A stretch of 64,000 bases of DNA from an uncultured Bacteroidales bacterium (GCA_947589325.1 CANQAM010000005.1:1-64000); one strand, 5' to 3'; counted from the stretch's first letter, positions 33,284-42,861 are shown. Translations and numbers: made by a program. Notes: generated by a model not told the origin, from the letters alone.

Positions 33284-36070
33284 ATGAGCGAAAAGAGATT
33301 GTTTCTATTGGACGCATACGCCCTCATCTATCGGGCATATTACGGTTTTATCAAAAATCCCCGCATCAATTCCAAAGGGGTAAATACGTCGGCGATATTC
33401 GGCTTCGTGAATACCCTCGAAGACCTGATACGCAAAGAAAATCCGACCCACCTTGCCGTTGGATTCGACCCCGCCGGTGCCACATTCCGGCACGAGGCTT
33501 ACGACCAGTACAAAGCGCAGCGCGAAGAAACGCCCGAAGTAATCCGGCAGTCGGTGCCCGTCATCAAAGAAATCATACAAGCCTACAACATTCCCATCAT
33601 CGAGGTGCCCCGCTACGAGGCCGACGACGTCATCGGCACGTTGGCGAAGAAAGCCGAACAAGCCGGATTCGAGACCTATATGATGACCCCCGACAAAGAC
33701 TACGGGCAATTGGTATCGCCGCACATTTTTATCTACAAGCCGAAATTCGGCAGCAGCGACTTCGAGGTGCGCGGCGAAAAAGAGATAAAAGAAAAATACG
33801 GCATCGCCCGCCCCGAACAGGTCATTGACATCTTGGGGCTGATGGGCGACACCGCCGACAACATTCCGGGCTGCCCGGGCGTCGGCGAGAAAACCGCGAT
33901 AAAACTCATACAGGAATACGACTCCATCGAAAACCTGCTGACGCAGACTGCCACCCTCAAAGGCGCACTGAAAACGAAAATAGAAAGTAACGAGGAACAA
34001 ATACGCTTCTCCAAATTCCTCGCCACCATCAAGACCGACGTGCCGGTAACGTTCGACGAAGAATCGCTGCGCCGCTCCCCCATCGACGAACCCCGCCTTC
34101 GAAAAATTTTCGACGAACTCGAATTTCGGACTCTCTCCGAGCGTGTCTTCGGAAAGAGCGCCGCACCCGCGTCCGGCACACCCGACACCCCCGCCGCTCA
34201 ACCCTCGCTCTTCGACATATTTCCGACCGAGACTCCGGAAGAAGAAAAATATGCGACTCTCAGCGAGTTAAATTCTACTCCGCACATGTACAAACTTCTT
34301 GACAAAGAAGAAGATATACAAGAATTAGCCCGCAAATTGGAGGGGTGCGATTTTTTCTCATTCGACACGGAAACGACCGGAGTCGAGCCGATGAACGTCG
34401 AATTGGTCGGAATGTCGTTCGCCATGAAAGAACACGAAGCATATTACATACCCGTGCCGCCCGAAAGAGAGAACGCCGAGCACATTGTTAAAATATTCAA
34501 ACGTGCGTTGGAGAATCCGACAAGTTTGAAAATCGGACAAAACATCAAATACGACTATATCGTGCTGCGCAATTACGGCGTATGCCCCGGCGGGAAATTT
34601 TTCGACACGATGGTCGCCCATTACCTGTTGCAACCCGAACAGCGGCACAACATGGACTACCTCGCCGAAATATACCTCCATTATAAAACCGTTCATATCG
34701 ACGAACTGATTGGCGCGAAAGGGAAAAACCAACTCTCCATGCGACAGGTCGCCCCCGAAACGGTGTGCCCCTACGCCGCCGAAGATGCCGACATCACCCT
34801 GCAACTCAAAAACAAACTGGAACAGGAATTGAAACGGGAAGGTCTCGAAGAACTTTTTTATACCATCGAAATGCCGCTGGTGCGCGTCCTCGCCGAAATG
34901 GAAATAAGCGGCGTGCGCATCGACACCGATACCCTGCGGCAGTCGTCGAAAGAGCTGACCGGCAAAATCGACGAAATCGAGCAGGAGATTTACCGGCTTG
35001 CCGGAATGCCGTTCAACATCAGTTCTGCCCGACAGGTAGGCGAAATCCTTTTCGAGCGGCTGAAAATCGACGAGAAAGCCCGCAAGACCAAAACCGGACA
35101 ATACTCCACCACCGAAGAGGTGCTCGAAAAACTGCGATACCGCCACCCCATCGTCGATAAAATACTCGAATATCGCGGACTGCGCAAACTGCTCAGCACC
35201 TACATCGATGCCCTGCCCGAACTGATAAATCCCCGCACGGGAAAGATACACACCTCTTTCAACCAAACGATTACCGCCACCGGACGGCTCAGTTCGAGCA
35301 ACCCCAACTTGCAAAACATTCCCATACGCGATGACGTGGGGCGCGAGATACGCCGCGCATTCATTCCCGAGCCCGGCGAACTCTTTTTCTCCGCCGACTA
35401 TTCGCAAATCGAATTGCGCATCATGGCGCACCTCAGCGGCGACGCCGCCATGATAGACGCTTTCTGCTCGGGGCAGGATATCCATGCCGCCACCGCCGCC
35501 AAGATTTACAAAATACCCCTGAACGACGTTACGAAAGAGATGCGCCGCAAGGCAAAAACCGCCAATTTCGGCATCATCTACGGCATATCCACATTCGGAC
35601 TTGCCGAGCGCCTGAACATACCCCGCAGCGAAGCCAAGCAACTCATCGACGGATATTTCGAGACATTTCCCCAAGTGAAAGCCTATATGGAGCAAAGCAT
35701 CGAAATCGCGCGACAGAAAGGCTACGTGGAGACCCTCAACAAACGCAAGCGCATGCTGCCTGACATCAATTCGCACAACAGCGTCGTGCGCGGATATGCC
35801 GAGCGAAACGCCATAAACGCCCCCATACAAGGCAGCGCTGCCGACATCATAAAAATAGCCATGGTACGCATTTTCGAACGTTTCGCACGGGAAAACATAC
35901 AGGCAAAAATGATTCTGCAAGTGCACGACGAACTCAATTTCACCGTGCCCGCCGACGAAATCGACACCGTGAGCCGCATCGTCAAGGAAGAAATGGAAGG
36001 CGCCGCCAGCCTGCGCGTACCCCTTACCGCCGATTCCGGCGTCGGCGCCAACTGGCTCGAAGCGCATTAA
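33284..36070 (+). CDS. polA: DNA polymerase I
   Basis: A 928-aa replication and repair polymerase. Residues about 1-300 form the 5'-3' exonuclease (FLLDAYALIYRAYYGF; EADDVIGTLA; GDTADNIPGCPGVGEKTA). The middle 3'-5' exonuclease keeps its acidic pair in SFDTETTG (D361, E363), so proofreading is probably intact. The polymerase domain has motif A SADYSQIELRIMAHL (D705), motif B RRKAKTANFGIIYG and motif C QVHDELNF. The ATG at 33284 gives the conserved N-terminus; a long open frame upstream runs antisense to the polyprenyl synthase gene and is not coding. Confidence 0.97.
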   Translation: MSEKRLFLLDAYALIYRAYYGFIKNPRINSKGVNTSAIFGFVNTLEDLIRKENPTHLAVGFDPAGATFRHEAYDQYKAQREETPEVIRQSVPVIKEIIQAYNIPIIEVPRYEADDVIGTLAKKAEQAGFETYMMTPDKDYGQLVSPHIFIYKPKFGSSDFEVRGEKEIKEKYGIARPEQVIDILGLMGDTADNIPGCPGVGEKTAIKLIQEYDSIENLLTQTATLKGALKTKIESNEEQIRFSKFLATIKTDVPVTFDEESLRRSPIDEPRLRKIFDELEFRTLSERVFGKSAAPASGTPDTPAAQPSLFDIFPTETPEEEKYATLSELNSTPHMYKLLDKEEDIQELARKLEGCDFFSFDTETTGVEPMNVELVGMSFAMKEHEAYYIPVPPERENAEHIVKIFKRALENPTSLKIGQNIKYDYIVLRNYGVCPGGKFFDTMVAHYLLQPEQRHNMDYLAEIYLHYKTVHIDELIGAKGKNQLSMRQVAPETVCPYAAEDADITLQLKNKLEQELKREGLEELFYTIEMPLVRVLAEMEISGVRIDTDTLRQSSKELTGKIDEIEQEIYRLAGMPFNISSARQVGEILFERLKIDEKARKTKTGQYSTTEEVLEKLRYRHPIVDKILEYRGLRKLLSTYIDALPELINPRTGKIHTSFNQTITATGRLSSSNPNLQNIPIRDDVGREIRRAFIPEPGELFFSADYSQIELRIMAHLSGDAAMIDAFCSGQDIHAATAAKIYKIPLNDVTKEMRRKAKTANFGIIYGISTFGLAERLNIPRSEAKQLIDGYFETFPQVKAYMEQSIEIARQKGYVETLNKRKRMLPDINSHNSVVRGYAERNAINAPIQGSAADIIKIAMVRIFERFARENIQAKMILQVHDELNFTVPADEIDTVSRIVKEEMEGAASLRVPLTADSGVGANWLEAH

Positions 36071-36137
36071 CCGAGCCGCACACTATTTATATAAAAGATT
36101 AAAAAGAGAAGAACGCGGCTACGTTACAGCTTTTTTG

Positions 36138-36145
36138 TACCTTTG
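36138..36145 (+). promoter_or_regulatory. -7 element of ychF
   Basis: TACCTTTG, a TAnnTTTG box 27 bp before the ychF ATG. Confidence 0.55.
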
Positions 36146-36172
36146 CCGCAACAAAGTAAAAATCGGAATAGA

Positions 36173-37276
36173 ATGTCCTTACAATGTGGAATCGTCGGGC
36201 TGCCGAATGTCGGCAAATCGACACTTTTCAACTGCTTATCCAACGCCAAAGCCCAATCGGCGAACTTTCCTTTCTGCACCATCGAACCGAATGTGGGCGT
36301 CATCACCGTTCCCGATGAACGGCTGAACAAGCTCGCCGAGCTAGTGCACCCGCAGCGTATCGTCCCAACGACGGTCGAAATCGTCGATATTGCGGGACTG
36401 GTGAAAGGGGCAAGCCAAGGTGAAGGATTGGGAAACAAATTCCTCGCCAACATCAGGGAGACCGATGCCATACTGCACGTACTCCGCTGCTTCGACGACG
36501 ACAACATCACGCATGTCGATGGGTCAGTCGATCCGGTGCGCGACAAAGAAATCATCGATTACGAACTGCAAATCAAAGACCTCGAAACCATCGACAGCCG
36601 CATTTCCCGCGTACAGAAACAGGCACAGACGGGCGGAGACAAAACCGCCAAAATCGCCTACGAAGTGCTGAGCCGCTACAAGGAGGCGCTGGAACAGGGA
36701 AAAGCCGCCCGCACGGTTACGTTCGAGACCAAAGACGAACAGAAAATAGCTCACGACCTTTTCCTGCTCACCAACAAACCGGTGATGTACATCTGCAACG
36801 TCGATGAAGCGAGCGCCGTCAAAGGCAACGCCTATGTGGAGCGGGTGCGCGAAGCTGTCAAAGGGGAAGACGCCGAAATTCTCGTCGTCGCCGCCAAAAT
36901 AGAATCGGAGATAGCCGAATTCGAAACCTATGAAGAACGGCAGATGTTCCTCAACGAAATAGGACTCGAAGAGTCGGGCGTGTCGCGCCTTATCCGCTCG
37001 GCATACAAGCTGCTCAACCTCGAAACCTATTTCACCGCCGGTGAACCCGAAGTGCGGGCATGGACGTACCTGCGGGGCAGCAAAGCGCCCCAGTGCGCCG
37101 GTATCATACACTCCGATTTCGAGAAAGGTTTTATCCGTGCCGAAGTCATCAAATACGACGATTACATCGCTCTCGGCTCGGAAGCCGCCTGCAAGGAAGC
37201 AGGAAAAATGAACATCGAAGGCAAAGACTATGTGGTGCAGGACGGCGACATCATGCACTTCCGTTTCAATGTATAG
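36173..37276 (+). CDS. ychF: Ribosome-binding ATPase YchF (Obg family)
   Basis: A 367-aa P-loop NTPase that binds ribosomes and prefers ATP. G1 is GLPNVGKSTLFN (8-19), G3 is DIAGLVKGASQGEGLGN, and the G4 region reads CNVDEAS, replacing the NKxD GTP-specific motif as expected for YchF. The C-terminal TGS-like domain is visible (CAGIIHSDFEKGFIRAEV, DGDIMHFRFN). The ATG at 36173 gives the standard MSLQCGIVGLPN start. The LOG-family gene follows after 10 bp. Confidence 0.96.
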   Translation: MSLQCGIVGLPNVGKSTLFNCLSNAKAQSANFPFCTIEPNVGVITVPDERLNKLAELVHPQRIVPTTVEIVDIAGLVKGASQGEGLGNKFLANIRETDAILHVLRCFDDDNITHVDGSVDPVRDKEIIDYELQIKDLETIDSRISRVQKQAQTGGDKTAKIAYEVLSRYKEALEQGKAARTVTFETKDEQKIAHDLFLLTNKPVMYICNVDEASAVKGNAYVERVREAVKGEDAEILVVAAKIESEIAEFETYEERQMFLNEIGLEESGVSRLIRSAYKLLNLETYFTAGEPEVRAWTYLRGSKAPQCAGIIHSDFEKGFIRAEVIKYDDYIALGSEAACKEAGKMNIEGKDYVVQDGDIMHFRFNV

Positions 37277-37286
37277 AGTACCCGCC

Positions 37287-37874
37287 ATGAGAGAAATCCG
37301 TTCCGTATGCGTGTACTGCGGGTCGAGCTCCCAAGTGCCGGCAACCTATTTCGAGGCGGCGCGGACATTGGGCGAACTGCTTGCCGACAAGCGGATTCGT
37401 TGCATCTATGGAGCAGGCGGACAGGGGCTGATGGGTACACTCGCCGACACCGTGATGCAGAACGGGGGCGAAATCACCGGCATCATACCGCAATTCATGT
37501 ACGACAACGGCTGGTGCCACCCCGTACTGAAAGAGGTGGAAATAACACCGGACATACACAGCAGGAAAAAACGCATGGCAACGCTTGCCGACGGCGTCAT
37601 CGCCCTGCCGGGCGGTTGCGGCACGCTGGAAGAACTGCTCGAAATCATTACGTGGAAACAGCTCGGGCTCTACACCAAGCCGATAGTCCTGCTCAATACC
37701 GACGGCTATTACGACCCGCTGATAACGCTGCTCGACCGCGCCGTCGAACAACGCTTCATGCGCACCGAACACCGCCGGATATGGCAAATCGCCACCACGC
37801 CCGAAGAGGCGGTCGAGGCGCTATACACCGCACCCGAATGGGACAGAACCCTGAGTAAACTCGCTGCGATATGA
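37287..37874 (+). CDS. LOG-family phosphoribohydrolase (lysine-decarboxylase-like fold)
   Basis: A 195-aa Rossmann-like protein of the LONELY GUY family, which releases bases from nucleoside 5'-monophosphates (cytokinin nucleotides in plants, AMP-like substrates in bacteria). Landmarks are SVCVYCGSSSQVP, IYGAGGQGLMGTLAD and the catalytic PGGCGTLEELLE. The physiological substrate in Bacteroidota is unknown. The start at 37287 is preferred to an ATG at 37269, which would overlap ychF. Its stop overlaps the DUF4271 start (ATGA), indicating coupling. Confidence 0.88.
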   Translation: MREIRSVCVYCGSSSQVPATYFEAARTLGELLADKRIRCIYGAGGQGLMGTLADTVMQNGGEITGIIPQFMYDNGWCHPVLKEVEITPDIHSRKKRMATLADGVIALPGGCGTLEELLEIITWKQLGLYTKPIVLLNTDGYYDPLITLLDRAVEQRFMRTEHRRIWQIATTPEEAVEALYTAPEWDRTLSKLAAI

Positions 37875-39106
37875 CCGACTCCGCCGATACGCTTTCCGTT
37901 GCACCGCCCGTCGTCGATACGGGAATTGTCGCGACCGACACGCTCCGCCAAAACGTAGCAATTGTCGATACGACGACCGACATCACAGCCTCCGGCGCCG
38001 AAACGTCAATCCCGGCTATCGTTGTAGATACGACACTTACGGAAAATCCGCTACCGACAGATATAACAACGGCAGCCCCCGTGCCGGCAGACAGCATCGC
38101 CACAACCGCCGATACCGTCTATGCCGCCATACCGCCCACCGCACCGATAACACCCGATAACTCCATTACAACCATCGTACCGCCGAGCGATACTCTCGTG
38201 CAGAAAACGGCTCCGGCAGCGACCGACACCGTCCATTACGAAAAGCCGACGACCCTCACTCCGAGCGCAGCCGACACCCTCGCAAAACCTTTTGCCGAAA
38301 CGCCCCGACCGACTCCGACCGATACCGCTACATTTTTCCCCTTCTCCGCCGACACTTCGGCTTTTTGCAGCCGCACCGATACGACAGCCGTTTCGACATC
38401 GGAAGTCCCGACCATACCGATATACGACGGCCGCACCGGTGTCCGCCGCAATACGGAGCTTCCATTCAAAGATGGCGGGCTTTTCTTCCTGCTCTTTGCC
38501 GAACTCCTGTTATTCTTCTTTTTCTTTTTCCGTCGGAAAGAAATCGTTTCGTGGCAAACCGACAGCGACACAACCTATACCCGAACATTCAGTCACAACA
38601 AACACCTCTCGGGTGCGAATTTCGGTTTGCGGACACTCTTCCTTCTCTACACCTTTTTGGTCGAGGGCACTCTTGCCGCCGTACTCATTTTTCCCCAAGA
38701 CATGCCGCTTCCTTTCGGCGGAGGGTTTGCCCTCCACGCCTTGATACTGGCGCTTCCTTTCGCTCTCTTTTTCCTATTGCAGCAAGGCATATATCTGTTA
38801 TTGACAAACATTTTTGCCGCCAATGCCGGCGGACGGGAATGGTGCGACCGGCACCTCATCATCAACCTGCTGCTCGGCATCGGAATGTTTCCGTTCACAC
38901 TGCTCGCCGCCTACCTGCCCGAAAGTGTCACATTTTGTCTTTTTTCCGCCATTACGCTCTATTTAATAGCCCGTTTGCTTTTCATTTGGAAAGGAGCAAA
39001 ACTTTTTTTACGAGATTTTAGCTGTTTGCTTTACTTTATTTTGTACCTTTGCGCTCTTGAAATAGCGCCGCTGTTTTTCCTTATCAAAACAGCGACCCTG
39101 TTTTAA
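37871..39106 (+). CDS. DUF4271 membrane protein with sequon-rich N-terminal region
   Basis: A 411-aa Bacteroidota-specific membrane protein of unknown function, usually encoded beside hemD. The first about 200 residues are low complexity, rich in Thr, Asp, Pro, Ala and Val. They contain at least twelve D-S/T-[A/I/L/V/M/T] triplets, such as DSADTL at 3-8 and later DTL, DTV, DSI, DTA and DTT. This is the motif recognised by the Bacteroides general O-glycosylation system. No signal peptide precedes it. The first hydrophobic helix (about 205-220, LFAELLLFFFFFF) is followed by RRKE, which favours an N-outside topology, and several helices follow. It overlaps the LOG gene by 4 bp. Confidence 0.85.
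   Translation: MTDSADTLSVAPPVVDTGIVATDTLRQNVAIVDTTTDITASGAETSIPAIVVDTTLTENPLPTDITTAAPVPADSIATTADTVYAAIPPTAPITPDNSITTIVPPSDTLVQKTAPAATDTVHYEKPTTLTPSAADTLAKPFAETPRPTPTDTATFFPFSADTSAFCSRTDTTAVSTSEVPTIPIYDGRTGVRRNTELPFKDGGLFFLLFAELLLFFFFFFRRKEIVSWQTDSDTTYTRTFSHNKHLSGANFGLRTLFLLYTFLVEGTLAAVLIFPQDMPLPFGGGFALHALILALPFALFFLLQQGIYLLLTNIFAANAGGREWCDRHLIINLLLGIGMFPFTLLAAYLPESVTFCLFSAITLYLIARLLFIWKGAKLFLRDFSCLLYFILYLCALEIAPLFFLIKTATLF
39044..39051 (+). promoter_or_regulatory. Possible internal promoter for hemD
   Basis: TACCTTTG lies inside the 3' end of the DUF4271 gene, 89 bp before the hemD start. The nearest TTTG upstream is only 15 bp away, shorter than the usual spacing, so support is modest. Confidence 0.35.
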
Positions 39107-39139
39107 GAATGATTGTAGGACTAAAAAAATATTTTAGCT

Positions 39140-39892
39140 TTGAAAATCAAAAAGATACTTATTTCTCAACCTCAACCTTCCGAAAAATCTCCCTACTTCG
39201 AGATTGCCAAAAAGTACGGTGTGGACATTGTTTTCCGTCCCTTCATCAAAGTAGAAGGGCTCTCTTCCAAAGAATTTCGGCAGCAAAAAATTTCATTGCC
39301 CGAATACACGGCGGTCATCTTCACCGCGCGGACGGCTATCGACCACTTTTTCAGATTGTGCGAGTGCCTGCGCGTAACGATTCCGGAAACGATGAAATAT
39401 TTTTGCACGACCGAAACCATCGCCCTCTACCTCCAAAAATACATCGCTTACCGCAAACGCAAAATTTTCTTCGGCAACACGGGCAAGCTCAACGACCTTA
39501 TTCCCGCTCTGACCAAACATGCCGACGAAAAATACCTGCTCCCCGTTTCCGACGTAAACAACGGAGAATATCCGCTGCTCGACCAGCATCACATCAACTA
39601 TACCAAAGCCGTGATGTACCGTACGGTAAGCAACGATTTCAAACCCTGCGAACCGTTCGACTACGATATGCTCGTCTTTTTCAGTCCGGCGGGAATACAA
39701 TCGCTGCTCAAAAATTTCCCGAACTTCGAGCAGGGCGACATCAAAATCGGGTGCTTCGGCCCGACGACCGCCAAAGCCGTGCACGACGCGGGGCTGCGGC
39801 TCGACGTAGAGGCACCGCAACCCGAACTCCCGTCGATGACGGCGGCGCTGGAACATTTCTTGAAAGAACAAAACAAAGCGGCAAAAAAATAA
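39140..39892 (+). CDS. hemD: Uroporphyrinogen-III synthase
   Basis: Cyclises hydroxymethylbilane to uroporphyrinogen III in tetrapyrrole synthesis. The 250-aa protein shows the weakly conserved two-lobe pattern of the family: KKILISQPQPSEKSPYFE at the N-terminus, AVIFTARTAIDHF, a conserved Tyr region VMYRTVSNDF and VFFSPAGIQSLL. The start is TTG at 39140: an in-frame stop lies 18 bp upstream and no ATG is available before the conserved segment. The DUF4271-hemD order is a recurrent Bacteroidota arrangement. The rest of the heme pathway is not in the window. Confidence 0.88.
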   Translation: MKIKKILISQPQPSEKSPYFEIAKKYGVDIVFRPFIKVEGLSSKEFRQQKISLPEYTAVIFTARTAIDHFFRLCECLRVTIPETMKYFCTTETIALYLQKYIAYRKRKIFFGNTGKLNDLIPALTKHADEKYLLPVSDVNNGEYPLLDQHHINYTKAVMYRTVSNDFKPCEPFDYDMLVFFSPAGIQSLLKNFPNFEQGDIKIGCFGPTTAKAVHDAGLRLDVEAPQPELPSMTAALEHFLKEQNKAAKK

Positions 39893-39977
39893 CCCTATCC
39901 ATATCTATTCCAAAGCCTTGCCGCCATATTCCGAAACAGGAACGGGCGACAAGGTTTTTCTTTTTTCGATACGACGC

Positions 39978-40397
39978 GTGGAAACAAAACTGCTTGAAAA
40001 CGACAATCGCCGACTCGTCCGCGCAGAACGCCTGCGGGGCGAAATCCGGGTAAACAGCCTTTTTGCCGAAGGGCTCTCGTTCGTCGTCTATCCTTTCCGC
40101 GTCGTATTCCGCACGCAACCGACGAAATCCGAAGCAGGTACTGCTTTTCTGGTAAGCATTCCCAAACGAAACTTTAAGCGCGCCGTCAAACGCAACTTGC
40201 TGAAACGGCGCATAAGAGAGGCGTTCCGCCTCCACAAAACGGCGCTCAACGATACGCTCGACCGCGCCGGTATGGCGCTCGACATGGCGATTCTCTATTT
40301 GGACAAAGAGGTACTCCCATACGAAATCCTCGCAAAACAGATGCAGGAACTGCTTGCCCGTCTGTCGGACAGGATAGCCTCCGAAACGAAAAAATAG
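39978..40397 (+). CDS. rnpA: Ribonuclease P protein component
   Basis: The small basic protein that helps the RNase P RNA trim tRNA 5' leaders. The core is [20 protein letters not shown], then the RNR-like signature [14 protein letters not shown]. The start is uncertain because no ATG precedes the core: GTG at 39978 gives 139 aa and begins about 12 residues before the conserved RAERL segment, while TTG at 39918 would give 159 aa with an unusual N-terminus. It is followed after 5 bp by the yidD-tatD fusion, in line with the common rnpA-yidD pairing. Confidence 0.88.
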   Translation: METKLLENDNRRLVRAERLRGEIRVNSLFAEGLSFVVYPFRVVFRTQPTKSEAGTAFLVSIPKRNFKRAVKRNLLKRRIREAFRLHKTALNDTLDRAGMALDMAILYLDKEVLPYEILAKQMQELLARLSDRIASETKK

Positions 40398-40402
40398 CCG
40401 CC

Positions 40403-41293
40403 ATGCGCACGTTTTTCCGAAAAGTCTTTACCGCCCTGCTCCTGCTGCCCATATCCTTTTATAGAGCTTGCATTTCGCCACTGCTGCCGGCGTCGTGCCG
40501 GTACGTGCCCACCTGTTCGCAATACGCGGCAGAGGCTATACGGCGACATGGCCCGCTGTTGGGGCTATGGTTGGGAATAAAGCGGATATGCCGCTGCCAC
40601 CCGTGGGGCGGGGGCGGGTACGACCCCGTGCCCGAAACACGGCTTTACGACCTGCACACGCATGCGCTGAAAGCAACGACCGCCGACGAATATGCCGTCT
40701 GCAACCCCTATCCCCGCTATCCGCTGTCGGTGGTGGCGCAGCATCCCGAATGCCGGTTCTCCGTCGGCATACACCCTTACGAGAGCGGCAACGTCGATGA
40801 AAAAGCATGGGCAGAGGTCGCCGCCGCAGCAGCCCTGCCCCAAGTCGCGGCGATAGGGGAGTGCGGACTCGACACGACCCGCGACACGCCGCTGCCGCAG
40901 CAGCTCGACATTTTCTGCCGCCACATCGCGCTCTCCGAACAAACAGGGAAACCGCTTATCATACATTGTGTAAAGGCATTCGATACGCTGACAGCCCTGC
41001 ACCGCCAATACCGCCCGCAACAGGCGTGGATCATACACGGCTTTCGCGGCAAGCCGCAACAGGCGGAACAGCTGCTTCGCGAAGGCTTCGTCCTCAGTAT
41101 CGGCGCGAAACACAATCCCGATATTTTCACGGTGTGCCGTCCCGAAAACTGCCTGTTGGAAACCGACGAAGACGAAACTCCCGTCGCCGCGCTTTACCGG
41201 CAAGCCGCCCGGGCATGGGAAATGCCCCGCTACCGCGCCGTCGCGCAACAGGCGCGTTCATTTGCCAAAAAATTTCATCTCGACCGAGAATAA
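40403..41293 (+). CDS. YidD-TatD fusion protein
   Basis: A 296-aa fusion of two normally separate genes. Residues 1-77 are YidD, the membrane-protein insertion efficiency factor: an amphipathic N-terminus, then [36 protein letters not shown]. TatD-family metallohydrolase sequence begins almost at once (residue about 80) with LYDLHTHAL (H85, H87). It continues with SVGIHPY, GECGLD (E153), LIIHC (H188), IIHGF (H212) and LLETDED (D255), giving a full metal site. There is no linker and no stop or frameshift between the halves. TatD-like enzymes are DNases or RNA/DNA exonucleases. The upstream neighbour rnpA normally precedes yidD. Fusion of a YidC-helper with a nuclease is unusual. Confidence 0.88.
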   Translation: MRTFFRKVFTALLLLPISFYRACISPLLPASCRYVPTCSQYAAEAIRRHGPLLGLWLGIKRICRCHPWGGGGYDPVPETRLYDLHTHALKATTADEYAVCNPYPRYPLSVVAQHPECRFSVGIHPYESGNVDEKAWAEVAAAAALPQVAAIGECGLDTTRDTPLPQQLDIFCRHIALSEQTGKPLIIHCVKAFDTLTALHRQYRPQQAWIIHGFRGKPQQAEQLLREGFVLSIGAKHNPDIFTVCRPENCLLETDEDETPVAALYRQAARAWEMPRYRAVAQQARSFAKKFHLDRE

Positions 41294-41331
41294 AATAGCT
41301 CGCTTTTTCGGCTTTATTGCCGACAAAACAT

Positions 41332-41339
41332 TATCTTTG
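41332..41339 (+). promoter_or_regulatory. -7 element of tyrS
   Basis: TATCTTTG, a TAnnTTTG box 27 bp before the tyrS ATG and after the yidD-tatD stop. Confidence 0.55.
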
Positions 41340-41366
41340 CGGCACTTTCAAAAAAAACAGACTTCG

Positions 41367-42659
41367 ATGAATTTTGTAGAAGAACTCAAATGGAGAGATA
41401 TGCTCCACGACATCATGCCCGGCACCGAAGAACAGTTGCAAAAAGAAATGACAACGGCATATATCGGTTTCGACCCCACTGCCGATTCGCTGCACATCGG
41501 GCATCTGGTAAGCATCATGATACTGCGCCACTTCCAGCGCGCGGGACACAAACCCATAGCCCTCATCGGCGGCGCCACCGGCATGATAGGCGACCCCTCG
41601 ATGAAATCGCAGGAGCGCAACCTGCTCGACGAAGCGACGCTGCGCCACAATCAGGAGTGCATCAAACGGCAGCTTTCCAAGTTTCTCGATTTCGAATCGG
41701 ACGCCCCCAACGCCGCCGAACTGGTGAACAACTACGACTGGATGAAAGACTTTTCTTTCCTCGACTTCATTCGCGAAATCGGCAAGCACATCACCGTCAA
41801 TTACATGATGAGCAAAGACTCCGTGAAACGCCGTCTGGCGGGCGAAGGCACTTCGGGACTTTCGTTCACCGAATTTTCATACCAGCTCGTGCAGGGCTAC
41901 GACTTCACCTTCCTCAACAAAACGAAAAACTGCAAACTGCAGATGGGCGGCTCCGACCAGTGGGGCAACATCACCACCGGAACGGAATTGATACGCCGCA
42001 TGAACGGCGGCGAAGCCTACGCGCTCACCTGCCCGCTCATCACCAAAGCCGACGGCGGAAAATTCGGCAAGACCGAATCGGGCAACGTATGGCTGGACCC
42101 CAACTACACGACACCCTACAAATTCTACCAGTTCTGGCTTAACGTGAGCGACGCCGACGCCGAAAAATACATCAAGATATTCACCGACCTGCCGCAGGAA
42201 GAAATAATGGCTCTCATCGCCGAACAGCAAGCGGCGCCGCATCTGCGTCCGCTGCAAAAACGGCTGGCGAAAGAAATAACCGTCATGGTGCACTCCGAAG
42301 CCGATTACAACGCTGCCGTCGAAGCGACGGGAATCCTCTTCGGAAACTCCACATCGGAACAGCTGCACCACCTCGACGAAAAGACGCTGCTCGCCGTATT
42401 CGAGAGCGTGCCGCAATTCGAGATTTCGCGCGACGAGCTCTCTGCCGGCATACGGGCTGTCGAGCTGCTTACCGAAAAAGCCGCAGTATTCCCCTCGAAA
42501 GGAGAGATGCGCAAAACCGTACAGGGCGGCGGCGTGTCGGTCAATAAAGAAAAGCTCGCGGCATTCGATGCCGTATTGTCCGCCGATATGCTCCTCAACG
42601 GCAAATATCTGCTTGTGCAGAAAGGCAAGAAAAATTATTACCTGCTGATTGCAAAATAA
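41367..42659 (+). CDS. tyrS: Tyrosyl-tRNA synthetase
   Basis: Charges tRNA-Tyr. The 430-aa class I enzyme has [14 protein letters not shown] (HIGH), the tyrosine-binding YQLVQGYDF and [10 protein letters not shown], and the KMSKS loop as [11 protein letters not shown]-terminal S4 RNA-binding domain follows ([22 protein letters not shown]). Start ATG 41367 follows a -7 box; upstream in-frame codons belong to the spacer. A tRNA-Gln gene follows 89 bp later. Confidence 0.96.
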   Translation: MNFVEELKWRDMLHDIMPGTEEQLQKEMTTAYIGFDPTADSLHIGHLVSIMILRHFQRAGHKPIALIGGATGMIGDPSMKSQERNLLDEATLRHNQECIKRQLSKFLDFESDAPNAAELVNNYDWMKDFSFLDFIREIGKHITVNYMMSKDSVKRRLAGEGTSGLSFTEFSYQLVQGYDFTFLNKTKNCKLQMGGSDQWGNITTGTELIRRMNGGEAYALTCPLITKADGGKFGKTESGNVWLDPNYTTPYKFYQFWLNVSDADAEKYIKIFTDLPQEEIMALIAEQQAAPHLRPLQKRLAKEITVMVHSEADYNAAVEATGILFGNSTSEQLHHLDEKTLLAVFESVPQFEISRDELSAGIRAVELLTEKAAVFPSKGEMRKTVQGGGVSVNKEKLAAFDAVLSADMLLNGKYLLVQKGKKNYYLLIAK

Positions 42660-42677
42660 AAAATAAACCGTTTTTCG

Positions 42678-42708
42678 TTTGCAATTAAAAAAACTTGCCG
42701 TATCTTTG
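42678..42708 (+). promoter_or_regulatory. Promoter of tRNA-Gln
   Basis: TTTG (42678-42681) and TATCTTTG (42701-42708) are 19 bp apart, a full match to the Bacteroidota promoter consensus, ending 40 bp before the tRNA. Confidence 0.75.
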
Positions 42709-42748
42709 TTCCGTTTTTTAGGGCAATGTCCCGTAAAAAGACAAGGAT

Positions 42749-42819
42749 TGTCTTATGGTGTAATGGTAGCACAACAGGTTTTGGTTCTGTTTGTCTTGGT
42801 TCGAATCCGAGTAAGACAA
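42749..42819 (+). tRNA. tRNA-Gln (TTG)
   Basis: The acceptor TGTCTTA pairs with TAAGACA, and the T-arm contains GGTTCGAATCC. The anticodon stem ACAGG/TCTGT closes a loop TTTTGGT with anticodon TTG. The gene is 71 nt without the CCA end. A stem-loop terminator follows. Confidence 0.95.
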
Positions 42820-42829
42820 CGCGAAAAAT

Positions 42830-42859
42830 CCTTTCTCCCGTATGAGAGAAAGGCTTTTT
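42830..42859. terminator. Terminator after tRNA-Gln
   Basis: CCTTTCTC (42830-42837) and GAGAAAGG (42846-42853) form a stem followed by CTTTTTC on the plus strand. The reverse strand also ends in T residues, so it may stop the convergent membrane-protein genes too. Confidence 0.75.
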
Positions 42860-42861
42860 CT

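Noticed and set aside
34358..36067. Long minus-strand open frame opposite polA
   Set aside because: The sense strand encodes a complete DNA polymerase I; the antisense product has no recognisable motif.
39109..40053. Plus-strand open frame overlapping hemD and rnpA
   Set aside because: It covers the hemD and rnpA genes in another frame and has no family motifs.
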